NCBI RefSeq assembly: GCF_012489685.1
Contig: NC_080041.1
Span: 27,021,780-27,085,779 of the forward strand
Source of the DNA: Lotus japonicus
Lineage: Eukaryota; Streptophyta; Magnoliopsida; Fabales; Fabaceae
Reading direction: 5' to 3'
Length of the DNA: 64,000 nucleotides
Made by a program: the position numbers and the translations under genes. The stretch's first letter is position 1, and every line of letters begins with the position of its first letter. A model generated the notes under the pieces. That model did not search any database. It saw nothing but the letters and a program-made list of their open reading frames with translations, and had not been told where the DNA came from. Shown in pieces: positions 43,111 to 55,675 of the stretch.

Positions 43111-44970
43111 AAATAAAATAGACTATTTTAATTATTTTCTTAACCTTAGATGTATCATTATCTATTTTGATTTATTTCCTATAGTAGTTTTCATGTTTAA
43201 TACTACTATACATGTAAATAACTTGTGGATAGGTTTTACACAAATAATTAATTATTCCATTAGACTATTTATATAGGAATAACTTTTGGATAAGTTTTAC
43301 ACATACAAATAACAGTTTAGAGGATTGGGGAAGTATCATATGAGAAATGTTATTTGATATGAAAATATTAGGAATAAATCATGATCTTTAAATCTAATCA
43401 TGATGTGTCGTGATTAAAAGTTAATTAAAATGTCACATGACAACTAAAAAATGTCTTTTGACTTTTAAAGAAACTACTAGGGCATAATGTCTTACTCTCA
43501 ACCACTTATTATTGGATCTAACAATCACGCTTTATTCTCATCATTCTCACATAAGAAAATCATTCTCGTGATAAATTTATATCAAGAAGAGATAATGTCT
43601 TCCGGCATAAACGTACGCTCACATTTAATAAATAATATTAAGTGTAAATTCAAAGACTAGGTAGCTGGATTTTAGTTTGAAATGACGAATATCCACTGCC
43701 AAGCCTATTTTATTTGTTTCCATTTAACATATATAAATAAATTTTCATTAATTTTTTAATATATTATATCAAATATTTATTATCTAACAAATAGGTTTAT
43801 TCATTTTTAATTTATAGTATAAGTATAATTGCAACCAATTATAGACTAATTTAATGATTTTCTTAACCTTAGATGTATCATTATCTATTTTGATTTATTT
43901 CCTATAGTAGTTTTTATGTTTAATACTATTATACATGTAAATAACTTGTGGATAGGTTTTACACAAACAATTAATTATTCCATTAGACTATTTATTTAGG
44001 AATAACTTGTGGATAGGTCTTACACATACAAATAATAGTTTAGATGATTGAGGAAGTATTATATGATGAATGTTATTTGATATGAAAATATTAGGAATAA
44101 ATAATGATCTTTAAATCTAAACATGATGTGTCGTGATTAATAGTTAATTAAAATGTCACATGACAACTAAAAAATGTCTTTTGACTTTTAAAGAAAGTAC
44201 TAGGGAATAATGTCTTACTCTTAACCACTTATTATTGGATCTAACAATCACGCTTTATTCTCATCATTCTCACATAAGAAAATCATTCTCGTGATAAATT
44301 TATATCAAGAAGAGATAATGTCTTTCGGCATAATCGCACGCTCACATTTAATAATAATATTAAGTGTAAATCCAAAGACTAGGTAGTTGGATTTTAGTTT
44401 GAAATGACGAATATCCACTGCCAAGCCTATTTTATTTATTTCCATTTAAGATATATAAATAAATTTTCATTAATTCTTTAATATATTATATCAAATATTT
44501 ATTATCTTAAAAATATGGTTTATGTTATGAATAGGATGACCATTGGGCCAAGCCCATGTACCCTATACTTGGCCCATTGTCTAATGCTATAAATATAGAG
44601 GAGGTTGCATCAAGCAATCCACTCCTCATTCACACTATTCTGATTATTCTCTCTTCTTCTGCTCTCTTCTCTCTTTACTTGCTTCTCCTCTCTTTGCTTA
44701 TGTTAGTTCCTCTCTTTATTTCTAACAGTTTATTCATTTTTAAATTATAGTATTAGTATAATTGTATTTATAGACTAATTTCATGATTTTTTTAACCTTA
44801 GATGTATCATTATATATTTTGATTTAGTTCCTATAATAGTTTTTATGTTCAATTATATTATACATGTAAATAACTTGTGGATAGGTGTTACACATACAAT
44901 TAATTATGTGTTGAAAGTAACTTGTGAATAGGTTTTACACATCGAACGTCTTCCTCAAACTTAAATTATA
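43111..44970. repeat. R repeat: two tandem units and a partial third
   Basis: Units start near 43111, 43843 and 44773 (TAGACTA...TTAACCTTAGATGTATC). Unit length is about 730 bp; the second is longer because a solo LTR is inserted. AT-rich, no ORF. Contains CTTGTGGATAGGTTTTACAC motifs and AATGTCTTTTGACTTTTAAAG. Other copies are at 28830-28981, 42015-42297 and 60995-61960. Confidence 0.8.
44523..44727 (+). mobile_element. Small solo LTR (205 bp)
   Basis: TGTTATGAATAGGATG to TTTCTAACA with a 5-bp duplication GTTTA (44518-44522, 44728-44732). It has TATAAATA inside (GCTATAAATATAGAGG) and a CT-rich leader, as in small copia or TRIM LTRs. Comparison with the uninterrupted R unit confirms the insertion. 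Confidence 0.8.
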
Positions 44971-46043
44971 CTTTGAAAATGATTAATTATTAATATTAAT
45001 CACTTAATACATATATTAATTTTCATTGAGTAATACTATTTTATATTAAACTATAATTTCTAAATACCATTGCCTCTTAATTATTTTATACAATTATATT
45101 TAAAAGCATATTTTATGACGTGATAATCAATCATTGAATGTGTGTGTAAAAAAATCATGTATATTGTTTTTTACACTGACAATGCATACAAAATAATTCC
45201 ATAAGAAAATAGAAAATCCAAATATATACTATCATAACATTTACAAAATCTTAAAAGTATTGAGAATGAATGAATAAACTAGAGTTTTGATTCATTCATA
45301 TTTAATTTTCATTTTCGTCTTATTTTTCACAACTATTGCAATCTATAAAAGAGAAAATTTCATAAGGATAAAAAGAGACAAATCACATTGAATTACATTT
45401 TAAAAAGTATATTATTTGAATTTCTCTATTGACTAATATGACAGTTCTTTTGTTTAAAAATTCTTTTTTAAAGTGACAGTCGAACAATTACAAAATCAAT
45501 AATCTATAAATAAAAAAATACTAAAAATATGTTATTTTACCATCCATAAAATATTAACTTTGCATTTCTTTTTAGTCTCTTTATATCCTATTATAATAAA
45601 TTATTTAAATAGATCACGTTATTTTTGTAAAATTATTAAAGGTGGATTTATTTTTATTATTTTGTTATTCATATATATATTACTCAATAATAATAATAAC
45701 AATATTAATTGTATCATTTAATTTGGTAAAACTAAAATTAAATGATTTTGGTATAACTGGAAAGATGTCATATATGATAGTTTAATTTCTTTTGCATATA
45801 AAAAAATTTGGCTCATAATAATAATAATAATAATGGTAATGATAATCATAATAATAATGATAATAACAATAATAAATTAATAATTATAATAATAAATATT
45901 TCTAGCGTAAAGTTTTTTTTCATACCAAAAAAAAAAATGCGTAATGTTTTAATGTATCTTCTTTCCCTCATCGCTTTCTTTCTTTTGTATCTCTCTTTTT
46001 CTCTTTTTGCTCGGTCTCTACTACCCTTCTTCACAAAAACCTT
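44971..46043. other. AT-rich non-coding stretch before the tandem-exon gene
   Basis: No ORF of note. An (ATA/ATG)-type microsatellite lies at about 45817-45890. The last 90 bp before 46044 are pyrimidine-rich (TTTCTTTCTTTTG..., TCTCTTTTTCTC), like a plant 5' UTR. Confidence 0.6.
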
Positions 46044-49029
46044 ATGGCTGAGGTGTCTGCACCACCATCTCAACCACCACCTCCGCCAATGCAACTGTTA
46101 CCGCTACCGCGTGGGGGAAAGCGCAGGAACAAAAGGAGGGGGAAGGGAATGAGAAACAATACACCAACACAAATCTGAATCGAAAAGTCTGATCCAGTCC
46201 CACCAAACCTTTTATTTTATATGATTCTTTCTGTAATTATATACATATTTTGATTATTACGTTATATGTTACTTAATTATCATGACTTTTTTTTCTCTCG
46301 TGATTGTTTAATTTGTCTTTTGAATTGTAGAGTTTTATTCCAACTTCTCCGATATCTGGATATCAGCCTTATTATGGTGCGGGTGCTCACATGGTTGGAG
46401 TTGGACCTTTTAGCGGCTCTCCAATCCCACCAAAGGTTTACTTTGTTATGATTCTTTCAGTGATTAGATACATAATTTGATTATCACATTATATGTTACT
46501 TAATTATCATGACTTGTTTTTTCTCTTGTGTTTGTTTAATGTGTCTTTTAAATTGCAGAGTTTTATTCCAACTCCTCCGGTATCTGGATATCGGCCTTGT
46601 CATGGTGTGGGTGCTCGCATGGTTGGAGTTGGACCTATTGGCAACTCTCCAATCGCACGAAAAGTTTACTTTGCTATGATTCCATCTGTGATTATATACA
46701 TATTTTGATTATTACATAATATGTTACTTAATTATCATGACTTTATTTTCTCTCGTGTTTGTTTAATGTGTCTTTTGAATTGAAGAGTTTTATTCCAACT
46801 CCTTCGGTATTTGGATATAAGCCTTATTATGGTGCGGGTGCTCACATGGTTGGAGTTGGGCCTTTTAGCGGCTCTCCAATCCCACCAAAGGTTTACTTTG
46901 CTATGATTCTTTATGTGATTATATACATATTTTGATTATTATGTTATATGTTACTTAATTATCATGATTTGTTTTTTTCTCTCGTGTGTGTTTAATGTGT
47001 CTTTTGAATTGTAGAGTCTTATTCCAACTCCTCCAGTATCTAGATATCGGCCTTGTTATGGTGGAGATGCTCGCATGGTTGGAGTTTGACCTATTGGCGA
47101 CTCTCCAGTCGCACCAAAGGTTTACTTTGCTATGATTCTTTCTGTGATTATATACATATTTTGATTATTACGTTATATATTACTTAATTATCATGACTTG
47201 TTTTTCTCTCGTGTGTGTTTAATATGTCTTTGAATTGCAGAGTTTTATTCCAATTCCTCCGGTATCTAGATATCGGCCTTGTTATGGTGCGGGTGCTCGC
47301 ATGGTTGGAGTTGGTTCTATTGGCGACTCTCCAATCGCACCACATGTTTACTTTGCTATGATTCTTTCTGTGATTATATACATATTTTGATTATTACGTT
47401 ATATGTTACTTATTTATCATGACTTGTTTTTCTCTTGGGTTTGTTTAATGTGTCTTTTGAATTGCAGAGTTTTATTCCAACTCCTCCGGTATCTGGATAT
47501 CGACCTTATTATGGTGCAGGTGCTCACATGGTTGGAGTTAGACCTTTTAGCGACTCTCATCCTTCCCCAAATTTTATGCCACCTCAACCTCAGGTGATCA
47601 CTTGTTTTGTTTGCTCTACTAGATGCAAAGAGAAAATTGTATCTACACCCAAATTCCACCTACCCCTATATATATATGAGATAATGAGAGATATGATAAG
47701 TGATGTGATGTATAAAAAGAGATCTATGAAAAAAAAAGTAAATGAAAATTGGATGAAAAGAAATAGGGCGTAAATAAATCAAAACTCATATGTTAATCTT
47801 GATTTGTTGTTTGTGTTGAACTTAAGGTTGGGTGTTTCGTAACTATATTTTTGCATATACTTTCATTTTTCTCTTTCTAAAGAAGCAATTTTGATATTCA
47901 GAAACTACTCATATTAGTATTTTGTCCATAATTGATTTTTATTTTCAATCAATTGTGGAGTTTACAAACATTGACTTCTTCTACAATTGATTTTAAAGTC
48001 AAAATCAGTTTTAGGTAGAAGCCTATGTGAATAGCTTCTAAGCAACATAATTGATTTTAGGAAAACATAAGTTGATCTCCATATGCTATTAGTGCATGCT
48101 TGAGAAATATTTTAGAATTGATTTAAATTTAAAATCAATTTTGAAGAGAAATTAATGTGAGTGTTTTTCGAGTGTTAGAATTGATTTTGAGAAAAAGGTG
48201 TTTGATGCAAATGTACAGATACAAGTACTACCTGTGAGTGAAACAAAAGTTAAATTAATTTCTTTTGCATTGAAGTTCTATTAATTTGTTTTGGAGTATG
48301 AGATTGATGGATGCATATATGGGTATTGGTTTGGATGTGTTGTAGATGGCTATGAATGGATTAGTTGGAAACCAGAATGTGATACAGAGCCCTGCAACAT
48401 TTTTAGGCATGACCAGAAGCGGGACTGGCGTATTCCATCCTGCTCCTCAAGCTGGAGCTAAACCTAGATATCCGCGCCCCAACAATATAGGTCAGTTACA
48501 CTGCATAATTATTCTTATATGTTAAAATATTACTAAAATCACGTAAAAGTATAGTAATTTTATCTCATATTCACTTGAAGTGATTTTGACATTCTTTTTA
48601 CTTCTATTTTTTTTAAAGGTATTATGCATGTAATCCTTTTAATACACAAAATAATATTAGCTATATCATTTCAATCTTTTAAAATTACAACCTTGGTTAA
48701 TTATAGCCGACTTTTTAACTATGTTCATTTCAATTTTAGCTATTTCACTATGTCTATTTAAATATATGAGCTTTTTACAATTGTGTTAGTATTTTATTTT
48801 AATATATATTTAATTATTATCAGTTCAAACATGGTTGAATTATTAATTGTGAACCTGTGCATTCATCAATTCAATTATCGGTTTGATTTCATCTAGAAAC
48901 CTATGAGTTAGTACACCTTTGCTTATAGATTATGGCCATCCTGCCAAGTCCAAGCATCGTCATCTACAAAGGAAAAATGACATAATTAGACCCTCTCTCA
49001 AGCCTGAGCTCGGTATCGTGGAATCTTAA
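46044..49029 (+). CDS. Multi-exon proline-rich gene with tandem exons
   Basis: Exon 1 starts MAEVSAPPSQPPPPPMQLL and has a basic patch (GGKRRNKRRGKG, possible nuclear signal); its donor is unresolved. Exons 2-7 are near copies: 46331-46435, 46559-46663, 46786-46890, 47015-47119, 47241-47345 (105 bp each) and 47468-47593 (126 bp). Each encodes a SFIPTPPVSGYRP..YGAGA-type unit followed by MVGVGP. Exon 8 is 48346-48490 (MAMNGLVGNQNVIQSPATF..., SGTGVFHP) and exon 9 is 48929-49029 (DYGHPAKSKHRHLQ..., stop TAA). Phases fit from exon 2 to the end. Exon 5 (47015) has an in-frame TGA. Exon 4 has AAG as acceptor. Possibly a damaged gene, or one that skips exons; all 105-bp exons are phase 0-0. No family named; the SGTGVF motif is seen in uncharacterised plant proteins. 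Confidence 0.55.
46331..47593 (+). repeat. Six tandem intron-exon units of about 227 bp
   Basis: Exon starts are spaced 228, 227, 229, 226 and 227 bp. Each unit is an exon plus an intron with the conserved ends GTTTACTTTG... and TTTGAATTG(T/C)AG. Copies differ at several bases, and the units alternate between Tyr/His and Cys/Arg versions (YYGAGAH against CYGAGAR). Confidence 0.85.
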
Positions 49030-50774
49030 CACATCTCACTTATGCTTAACACATCCCACCCAAACTCAGCTCTCTTGTGGGTTAGGTTGGAAAAAACAAG
49101 ATTCACATTTAGCTCGAGTCATTTTAACCCAGCCCACCTAATAAAAAACAAAAACAAAATAAGAACATTACACCCTTATCACTCAACAGGGCCGGCCCAA
49201 CACTAAATAAGGCATAAAACAAACTTTAAAGTGAGGCCTTTTTTTGGCATTTTTTTCTTAGGCTTGGTTTTTAAGGCCTTTTTTGACTTATAAGTGAATG
49301 ATAGCTTTGACAAGAAGGATGCAAGGGATGAACATGCTCTTTGTTCTGAATTAGGCTGGCCTAACAACTCATGAGGGAATGATAGCTCTGACAAGAAGGA
49401 TGCAAGGGATGAACATGCTCTTTAAAGAAGGATGCATAAGGGTCAAATAACACAAGAAGGATGTAAGCATGTTCATCCCTTGCATCCTTCTTGTCAGAGC
49501 TATGATTCCCTTATGACTTGTTAGGCCAGCCTAATTCAGAACAAAGAGCATGTTCATCCCTTGCATCCTTCTTGTCAAAGCTATCATTCCCTTATAAGTC
49601 AAAAAAGGCTTTAAAAACCCAAGCCTAAGACAAAAGTTCCAAAAAAAGGCCTCACTTTAATGTTTGTTTTATGCCTTATTTAGTGTTGGGCCGGCCTCGT
49701 TGAGTGATAAGGGTGTAATGTTCTTTTTTTTTGTTTTTTATTAGGTGGGCTAGGTTAAAATGACTCGAGCTAAATGTGAACATTGTTTTTTCCAACCTAA
49801 CCCACAAGAGAGCTGAGTTTGGGTGGGATGTGTTAAGCATAAGTGAGATGTGTTAAGATTCAACGATATCGAGCTCAGGCTTGAGAGAGGGTCTAATTAT
49901 GTCATTTTTCCTTTGTAGATGTTGATGCTTGGACTAGGCAGGATGGCCATAATTTATAAGCAAAGGTTTACTAACTCATAGGTTTCTACATGAAATCAAA
50001 CCGATAATTGAATTGATGAGTGCACAGGTTCACAATTAATAACTCAACCATGTTTGAACTGATAATAATTAAATATAATATTAAAAGAAAATACAAACAC
50101 AATTGTAAAAAGCTCATATATTTAAATAAACATAGTGAAATAGCTAAAATTGAAATGAACATAGTTAAAAAGTCAGCTATAATTAACCAAGGTTGTAATT
50201 TTAAAAGATTGAAATGATATAGCTAATATTGTTTTGTTTATTAAAAGGATTACATGCATAATATCTTTAAAAAAGAGATAGAAGGAAAAAGAATGTCAAA
50301 ATCACTTCAAGTGAATATGAGATAAAATTACTATACTTTTACGTGATTTTAATAATATTTTAACTTATAAGAATAATTATGCAATGTAACTGACCTATAT
50401 TGTTGGGGCGCGGATATATAGCTAGGTTCAGCTCCAGCTTGAGTTGCAGGATGGAATACTCCAGTCCCGCTTCTGGTCATGCCCAAAAATTTAGCAGGGC
50501 TCTATATCACATTCTGGTTTCCAACTAATCCATTCATAGCCATCTACAACACATCCAAACCAATACCCATATATGCATCCATCAATCTCATACTCCAAAA
50601 CAAATTAATAGAACTTTACTGCAAAAGAAATTAATATAACTTTCGTTTCACTCACAGGTAGTACTTGTATCTGTACATTTGCATCAAACACTTTTTTCTC
50701 AAAATCAATTCTAACACTCGAAAAACACTCACATTAATTTCTCCTTAAAATTGATTTTAACTTTAAATCAATTC
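48115..50774. repeat. Large palindrome: 1.3-kb arms with 48-bp spacer
   Basis: Left arm 48115-49418 and right arm 49467-50774 are reverse complements with few differences. The centre is GATGAACATGC ... GCATGTTCATC. The left arm carries exons 8 and 9 of the tandem-exon gene with their introns; the right arm has antisense copies (exon 8 copy about 50395-50545, exon 9 copy about 49860-49965). Each arm also has an internal double copy of CAAGAAGGATGCAAGGGATG. Confidence 0.9.
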
Positions 50775-51253
50775 TTAGCGCTTAGTCTCTTGTGCAGATT
50801 GGAGGATTTGTTTGGCTCTTGTGCTACGAGAAGGAGGCTATCATGATTATCATATTGTATGTTTGAAGACCATGTCTTACAGGTGGCTATAACACGCAGT
50901 ACATGCTTTTGACATGGTTGTGGATTGCACAGATGCAAGATTGCTGCCACTGGATGTTAGATTTCCTCTTTAATGTACGCGGTCATTGCTTTGTAAGTGG
51001 ATACAATCTGAGCTGATTTGTTAGCCATTTTGGTATTGGCTCTTGATTGAGTACTCTTTTTCCTGCCCTAGGTTTTTTCTCCCTGGGTTTTTGCAGGGAG
51101 GTTTTAACGAGGCTCTCTCATGAGTTGCTTTAAAATCCAAAATAGTTCTTTGCCGGTTAGGGTGCTTTTTGTGTATTTTAATTCTACATGAGAGGAATGT
51201 TCTCATGACTTTACTCTATTATGAATAAATTCAGTTTGCTCTCAAAAAAAAAA
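50775..51253 (+). mobile_element. LINE 3' end remnant
   Basis: Degenerate RNase-H-like C-terminus (a DLLAI-like stretch near 51015 where LINEs have ADLLAK), a 3' UTR with AATAAA (51224-51229) and an A-tail (51244-51253). Heavily mutated. It abuts the end of the palindrome. Confidence 0.5.
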
Positions 51254-51634
51254 GTTAAATAAATAAAAAATAACCTAATGAAAAAAATATTAGTAAATCA
51301 AAATATTAATAAATCATAGATTATTGGGATAATTCTTATCCAACATTGCTGAGTAAGCATAATCTTGCAATGAACAGTTGTCCCCTATAGTGTTATTCCA
51401 TCAAAATGATTATCCTATCAAATGATTTATTCAATGGGGGATATTCAAAATCTCTCAATCCAGAAACATTTTAATGCAATAAAAAGATATGCGTAAAAAG
51501 TTCCTATAAAATGGTCTCTTCACACCTCATTCCAAAATGTGTCTGCAACTCATCCCCTAAACTCCAAATACGCTTTCTCTTTTCATTTCATTCATCTTGA
51601 ATCCATGTCAATCTCGGGAGTGCAAAGTCGTGAC

Positions 51635-51862
51635 ATGGAAAACATAACCAATGAGAGTAACTAGCAGGTTTCTTTGTGTAAGCGCCGCCAAGGGATCTTC
51701 AAGAAAACTAGCGAGCTCTGCATCCTCTGTGGTGTAAAGAAGGCTATCATTGTCTTGTCTCCTAACCAAAATTTCTTCTCATTCGGCCATCCTAACGTTG
51801 AGGTTGTTATTGAGCGGTACCTACCGCAAGGCCTTCCTCAACCTGCCTGCTTAAAAAATTAG
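51635..51862 (+). pseudogene. Type I MADS-box pseudogene (AGL62-like)
   Basis: MENITNESN, stop (TAG 51662-51664), then [40 protein letters not shown] and [13 protein letters not shown]. This is the DNA-binding MADS domain of the M-alpha class, with the usual KRR..IFKK..EL and FSFGHP motifs. The N-terminal MGR.KI part is degraded and the protein ends about 75 codons in (TAG 51860-51862). MADS type I genes act in seed and female gametophyte development; this copy cannot make a full protein. Confidence 0.82.
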
Positions 51863-52000
51863 AAAATCCAGTGAGAAAATTTTATTTAAGGTAAAATAAA
51901 AATTACCCCTAGTTTTTTACCCAGTTTAAACATCAGTAATTATATACACTACAGAGGAAAATTGCAAGAAACACAAGAATTTGTGAGGTGGCAAAATAAA

Positions 52001-52246
52001 GGCCCTGTTTGAAAGAGTTTATTTGAGCTTAGCGGATAGTATAAACTCTTATGCTAGTGTTTGAGAGAGCTTATGCAATCACCTTATGGCCTACCATAAG
52101 CTATTTTGAACTTATTTTCATAAGCTACTCATGATAGCTTATGAGAAAGAACTTATTTTTATATATAGCTTATTTTCGATTTATTTCAATAAAAAATTTA
52201 AAATAGCTTATGAATAAGCGCTTATGACCATATATACTCCAACTTA
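52001..52246. mobile_element. MITE-like element, one end visible
   Basis: Starts GGCCCTGTTTGAAAGAG and is full of AGCTTAT/ATAAGCT inverted motifs, typical of legume MITEs with GGCCCTGTTTG ends. The right terminal repeat is not recognisable, so it is probably decayed. Confidence 0.5.
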
Positions 52247-52620
52247 TGATAAAAAAGGTTAGCAGCAAGTATATTTTCTCTAGCCTTTGTCAATTTCTAC
52301 AGTTGGATTAGTTGATTATCAATCTTAAATCATAATATTAGCCACATAATTTATTCACTATCATGGAATCATCTTAATCCCATGACATTAAAATAGAGAA
52401 TAGAAAAAGGTCGGCATTGCTAGCAACTGCAACCTGCACGAGTCACTAGTCAATGTTGTTTCTTGTGATACTTAAAGGTAGAAACAGGTCATTAGTCATG
52501 TGATGATTCAGTTTGAGATCACATGGATCAAATGAGCAGGGTAATTGGTTCTTCACTCGGAAGTATTTCATTGAACATATGCAAAATCAAATTATATAAG
52601 CTATGATCAGATAGAGTATG

Positions 52621-52858
52621 ATGATGCGCGCTGAGAGTGAGAGTGCTTCAGAGGCTGGAGACATTGGTGATCGAGCACTTTCAAGTAGAAGGTTCAGTGA
52701 GAGAAGCAGATTCACTTTGTCATTTCACCACAGGTCAGAGCATGGAGCTTAATTTTGGTAGGCCTTTACCACCTGAACTCACTTCCCCTCTTTCAGACAA
52801 TGAAATAATAGTGGGTTCTGAAGAGACAAAGCCTGTGAATCCCTTTAACACTTTTTGA
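52621..52858 (+). pseudogene. Possible exon or gene fragment of unknown protein
   Basis: Two frames make sense in series: ATG at 52621 (MMRAESESASEAGDIGDRAL...) to TAA at 52750s, then another frame with NFGRPLPPELTSPLSDNEII to TGA 52858. It looks like the C-terminal part of a plant protein with one frameshift, or an exon with a splice I cannot place. I do not recognise the family. Confidence 0.35.
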
Positions 52859-54727
52859 TGTTGTCAATGATTTTGATTTCTGTGTTTATTAAATAATCAT
52901 ATGTGGTTTTATTGTTCAGATTGTTTAAATTTCCTCATGATCATCTTATGCAAGTTTTTTTATGAATTTCTATTAATATCCTAACCTTTTAATTTTTTTT
53001 TATGGGCAAAAAAAAATCCTAACCTTTTAGTGCATTTAGTATTATTTTTGGTTTAGTGCTAATGATATATACTTTTATCTTGACATAACACTATTTAACC
53101 AAGTCGAATTATGGAGTTATTTCAATATGTGGTTTTTTGAAGGAAAACAATAATAGTAACTCATAATTCCAACCAAGTGCCACATAATTGGAACACTACT
53201 AGCATTGCCATATCAGTTGGGAGATATGTAAAATGATATGTAGAAAAGGGTTTCCTGAGATTAATACACTTTATATGCAATTTTATTTTGATTTCTTCTA
53301 TAATCTCTCAAAATTAAGTGACACCTAACTACTGAAAGGCCTTATTGTTTTCTTCTGATAGAAAATGTTAATATTCGGGTCTTAATAAGATATACACTGC
53401 AGAAGTTATTTGGTCCAGGGGTTACAGGTGTTATTTGACCTTCCTTCTAATATGGACTTGTCTCTCTTTTTATCTTTAACGATTTTCTGCCTTGCTATAC
53501 ATACTCATATGTTCAAACTTGTTGATATAGAATATAGTTTCAGAAAAGAGGGAAAGAATTATGGCTTTAATTTTATTTTGGTCATTACCCAATTTCCTCT
53601 TCAACTATTCCAAAAGCATTAAACTATTAGGTGAAGACTGAAGACACATGAATTGTTTTATATCTACTTCTAACAATATTTAGCTACCTTATGACAACTC
53701 CAGCTAGCAACCACATTTTAGGATCATATAGATATAACTTTGTTGGGTATTAGGATTTCTCCTTCTATTGCATCTACTTATACTAAAAAACTAAGTGCAT
53801 ATTTTGAAATCACTTCTATAGCATTTATTCTAAAGCCAAAATAATGTTCAACACGAGAGGCTCATGTAAATGGCTTTTTAGATTCAGATAAAGAGAAGCT
53901 TGTCTAAATATGTTATAAGATATATCTGTTAATCCTATTTCGTTTTGATAATCTGGATCTTGTTTCCCAAATTCACATGTACAAAATGAAGAGAGGCTGC
54001 ATCAGAGTTTGGAAGTCATGAAGAGAATTTAATGTTTGATGCAGGTCAATACCGGGGATTATAATACTGTTGTAGCAGGACTAGAGTTTTGTTGGATGTT
54101 TGAGCACTGTGTCAACTTTTTCTGCAGTTCAATGCAATGAGAGAAAGCCTAAATTCTTGGAGAGCCTATGTCTATGCTATCATCACAATATGTGTCTCAT
54201 TCTTTGTTGGAATCTTAATGTATTGCGTTCCTCCGAATTTTACATGAGGGGACAAAAAAGAAACAGAGAAACTCAAAAAAATGGGGGTGGGGTTGTCAAG
54301 AGAGTTCAAAGCTTATCAAAAGCCTGGTCACAGAACAAACCTGGTGCTATTATCATCACAATAGAGCTAATGTATGAAATAAAATTTCAATAGCTTGAAG
54401 ACCTAATTGGATTGCCATAGAGTGAAATAAATTTTTCATGGAGTTCCTTTATAATTTAACACCAAAAAGAGGTAATGGAATTCTGTTATGTTCCATTGAT
54501 AATCTTCCTCTCAGAGAAACAATTAATTCATGCTCCAGGAAGATCTCCATTATCAACTTTGAATAGTTATAACTAAATTTATGAAAGTGCAGTTAAAATA
54601 AAACTTTCTTTAATTACTATCATGCAATATTTTGTTCTAGTTCTACCCATTTCCCCTAATTTTCACTTGTTTCATTCTATTATGAAATAACTAGTAAAAT
54701 CGAGATTAACAAAAAAAGTCACAACTC

Positions 54728-54820
54728 GAGCATTTGAAGAATCTTGGAGGAACTTCACTTGGATTGGCAGCTAACTCATTATATAAGTTGGGGAACTTGC
54801 AAATCCTACTCTTGGAGTAG
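54728..54820 (+). pseudogene. Possible leucine-rich-repeat remnant
   Basis: One short open stretch reads EHLKNLGGTSLGLAANSLYK then LGNLQILLLE before TAG. The spacing of Leu and the NSLYKLGNLQ run are like LRRs of plant resistance or receptor proteins. Only about 30 codons, so chance is possible. Confidence 0.25.
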
Positions 54821-55675
54821 GAGACCCAGATCCTTAAAACCCAATCAAGCTCAATGTTCAAGTGAATTTCAAAATGTTCAACTTCTACATGTAGATTATT
54901 TGTCCATGATGCAGGCATATTTGGTTACGGTTATCAATTGATATGTAACTTAACTACTATGCTATGAATTTGTCTAGGTTTCGTTACTTGTTCATTCTCA
55001 TAGAGTGATGTGTTAAGAATATAACACATTGGATTGAAAGTTGAAATCACCATAAGAAGCATACCTGCACTGAAAAACAGGAAGAATAACTAGAAGAAGT
55101 GAACCTTAATGTTTTCTCCATGTACTTGATAGTTCACCAAAAGGTACTACTGCAAACACAAAAAATGAAGGGCTATAAGGATTAGGACTCTGCTAATTTA
55201 AAAGAAGACATCAATTTGAGTAAAAGATTTATCAAGTTTAGACTCTTTATATTGGCCAACTTGGGTCGACACTCGACACAAATGGCCACGGGGTTCTGGG
55301 TTTAACTTTCACTTTTCCAAAGGTCGAGGGTTTGAATTCTCTGTGTCTACTAAAATCTCAGCTGATGGACAACCTTAATCAAGAGATCCCCTAGGGCTCC
55401 TTAGGGAGTCGGCATCTGCTGGTCTCCCAATGTCACTGACGCCCTGCGCGATAATATCCTTTCCCTCATTTCCAGGCTCTGTTGGTGATTTTATGTAACT
55501 GCAATTTCATCCTTGATTCTCTCTAGTCTTTTGATTTGGTTTAGGATTATGATGCACAGCCCATTTAATGAACACAAGAGCAGAAAATCCCCATCTTATT
55601 AGTTCACTCTTCATCAGCAAACCACATCATACAACATGCATCGCAGTTTTAAAGGCTACTATCAATCTCCACCCA

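Noticed and set aside
44556..44750. 64-codon ORF at the small solo LTR
   Set aside because: Lies within the CT-rich leader of the 205-bp LTR; the hydrophobic reading is a by-product of T/C richness.
54100..54393. 97-codon ORF in the intergenic region
   Set aside because: No recognisable motif, no flanking gene signals; chance ORF is the simplest reading.
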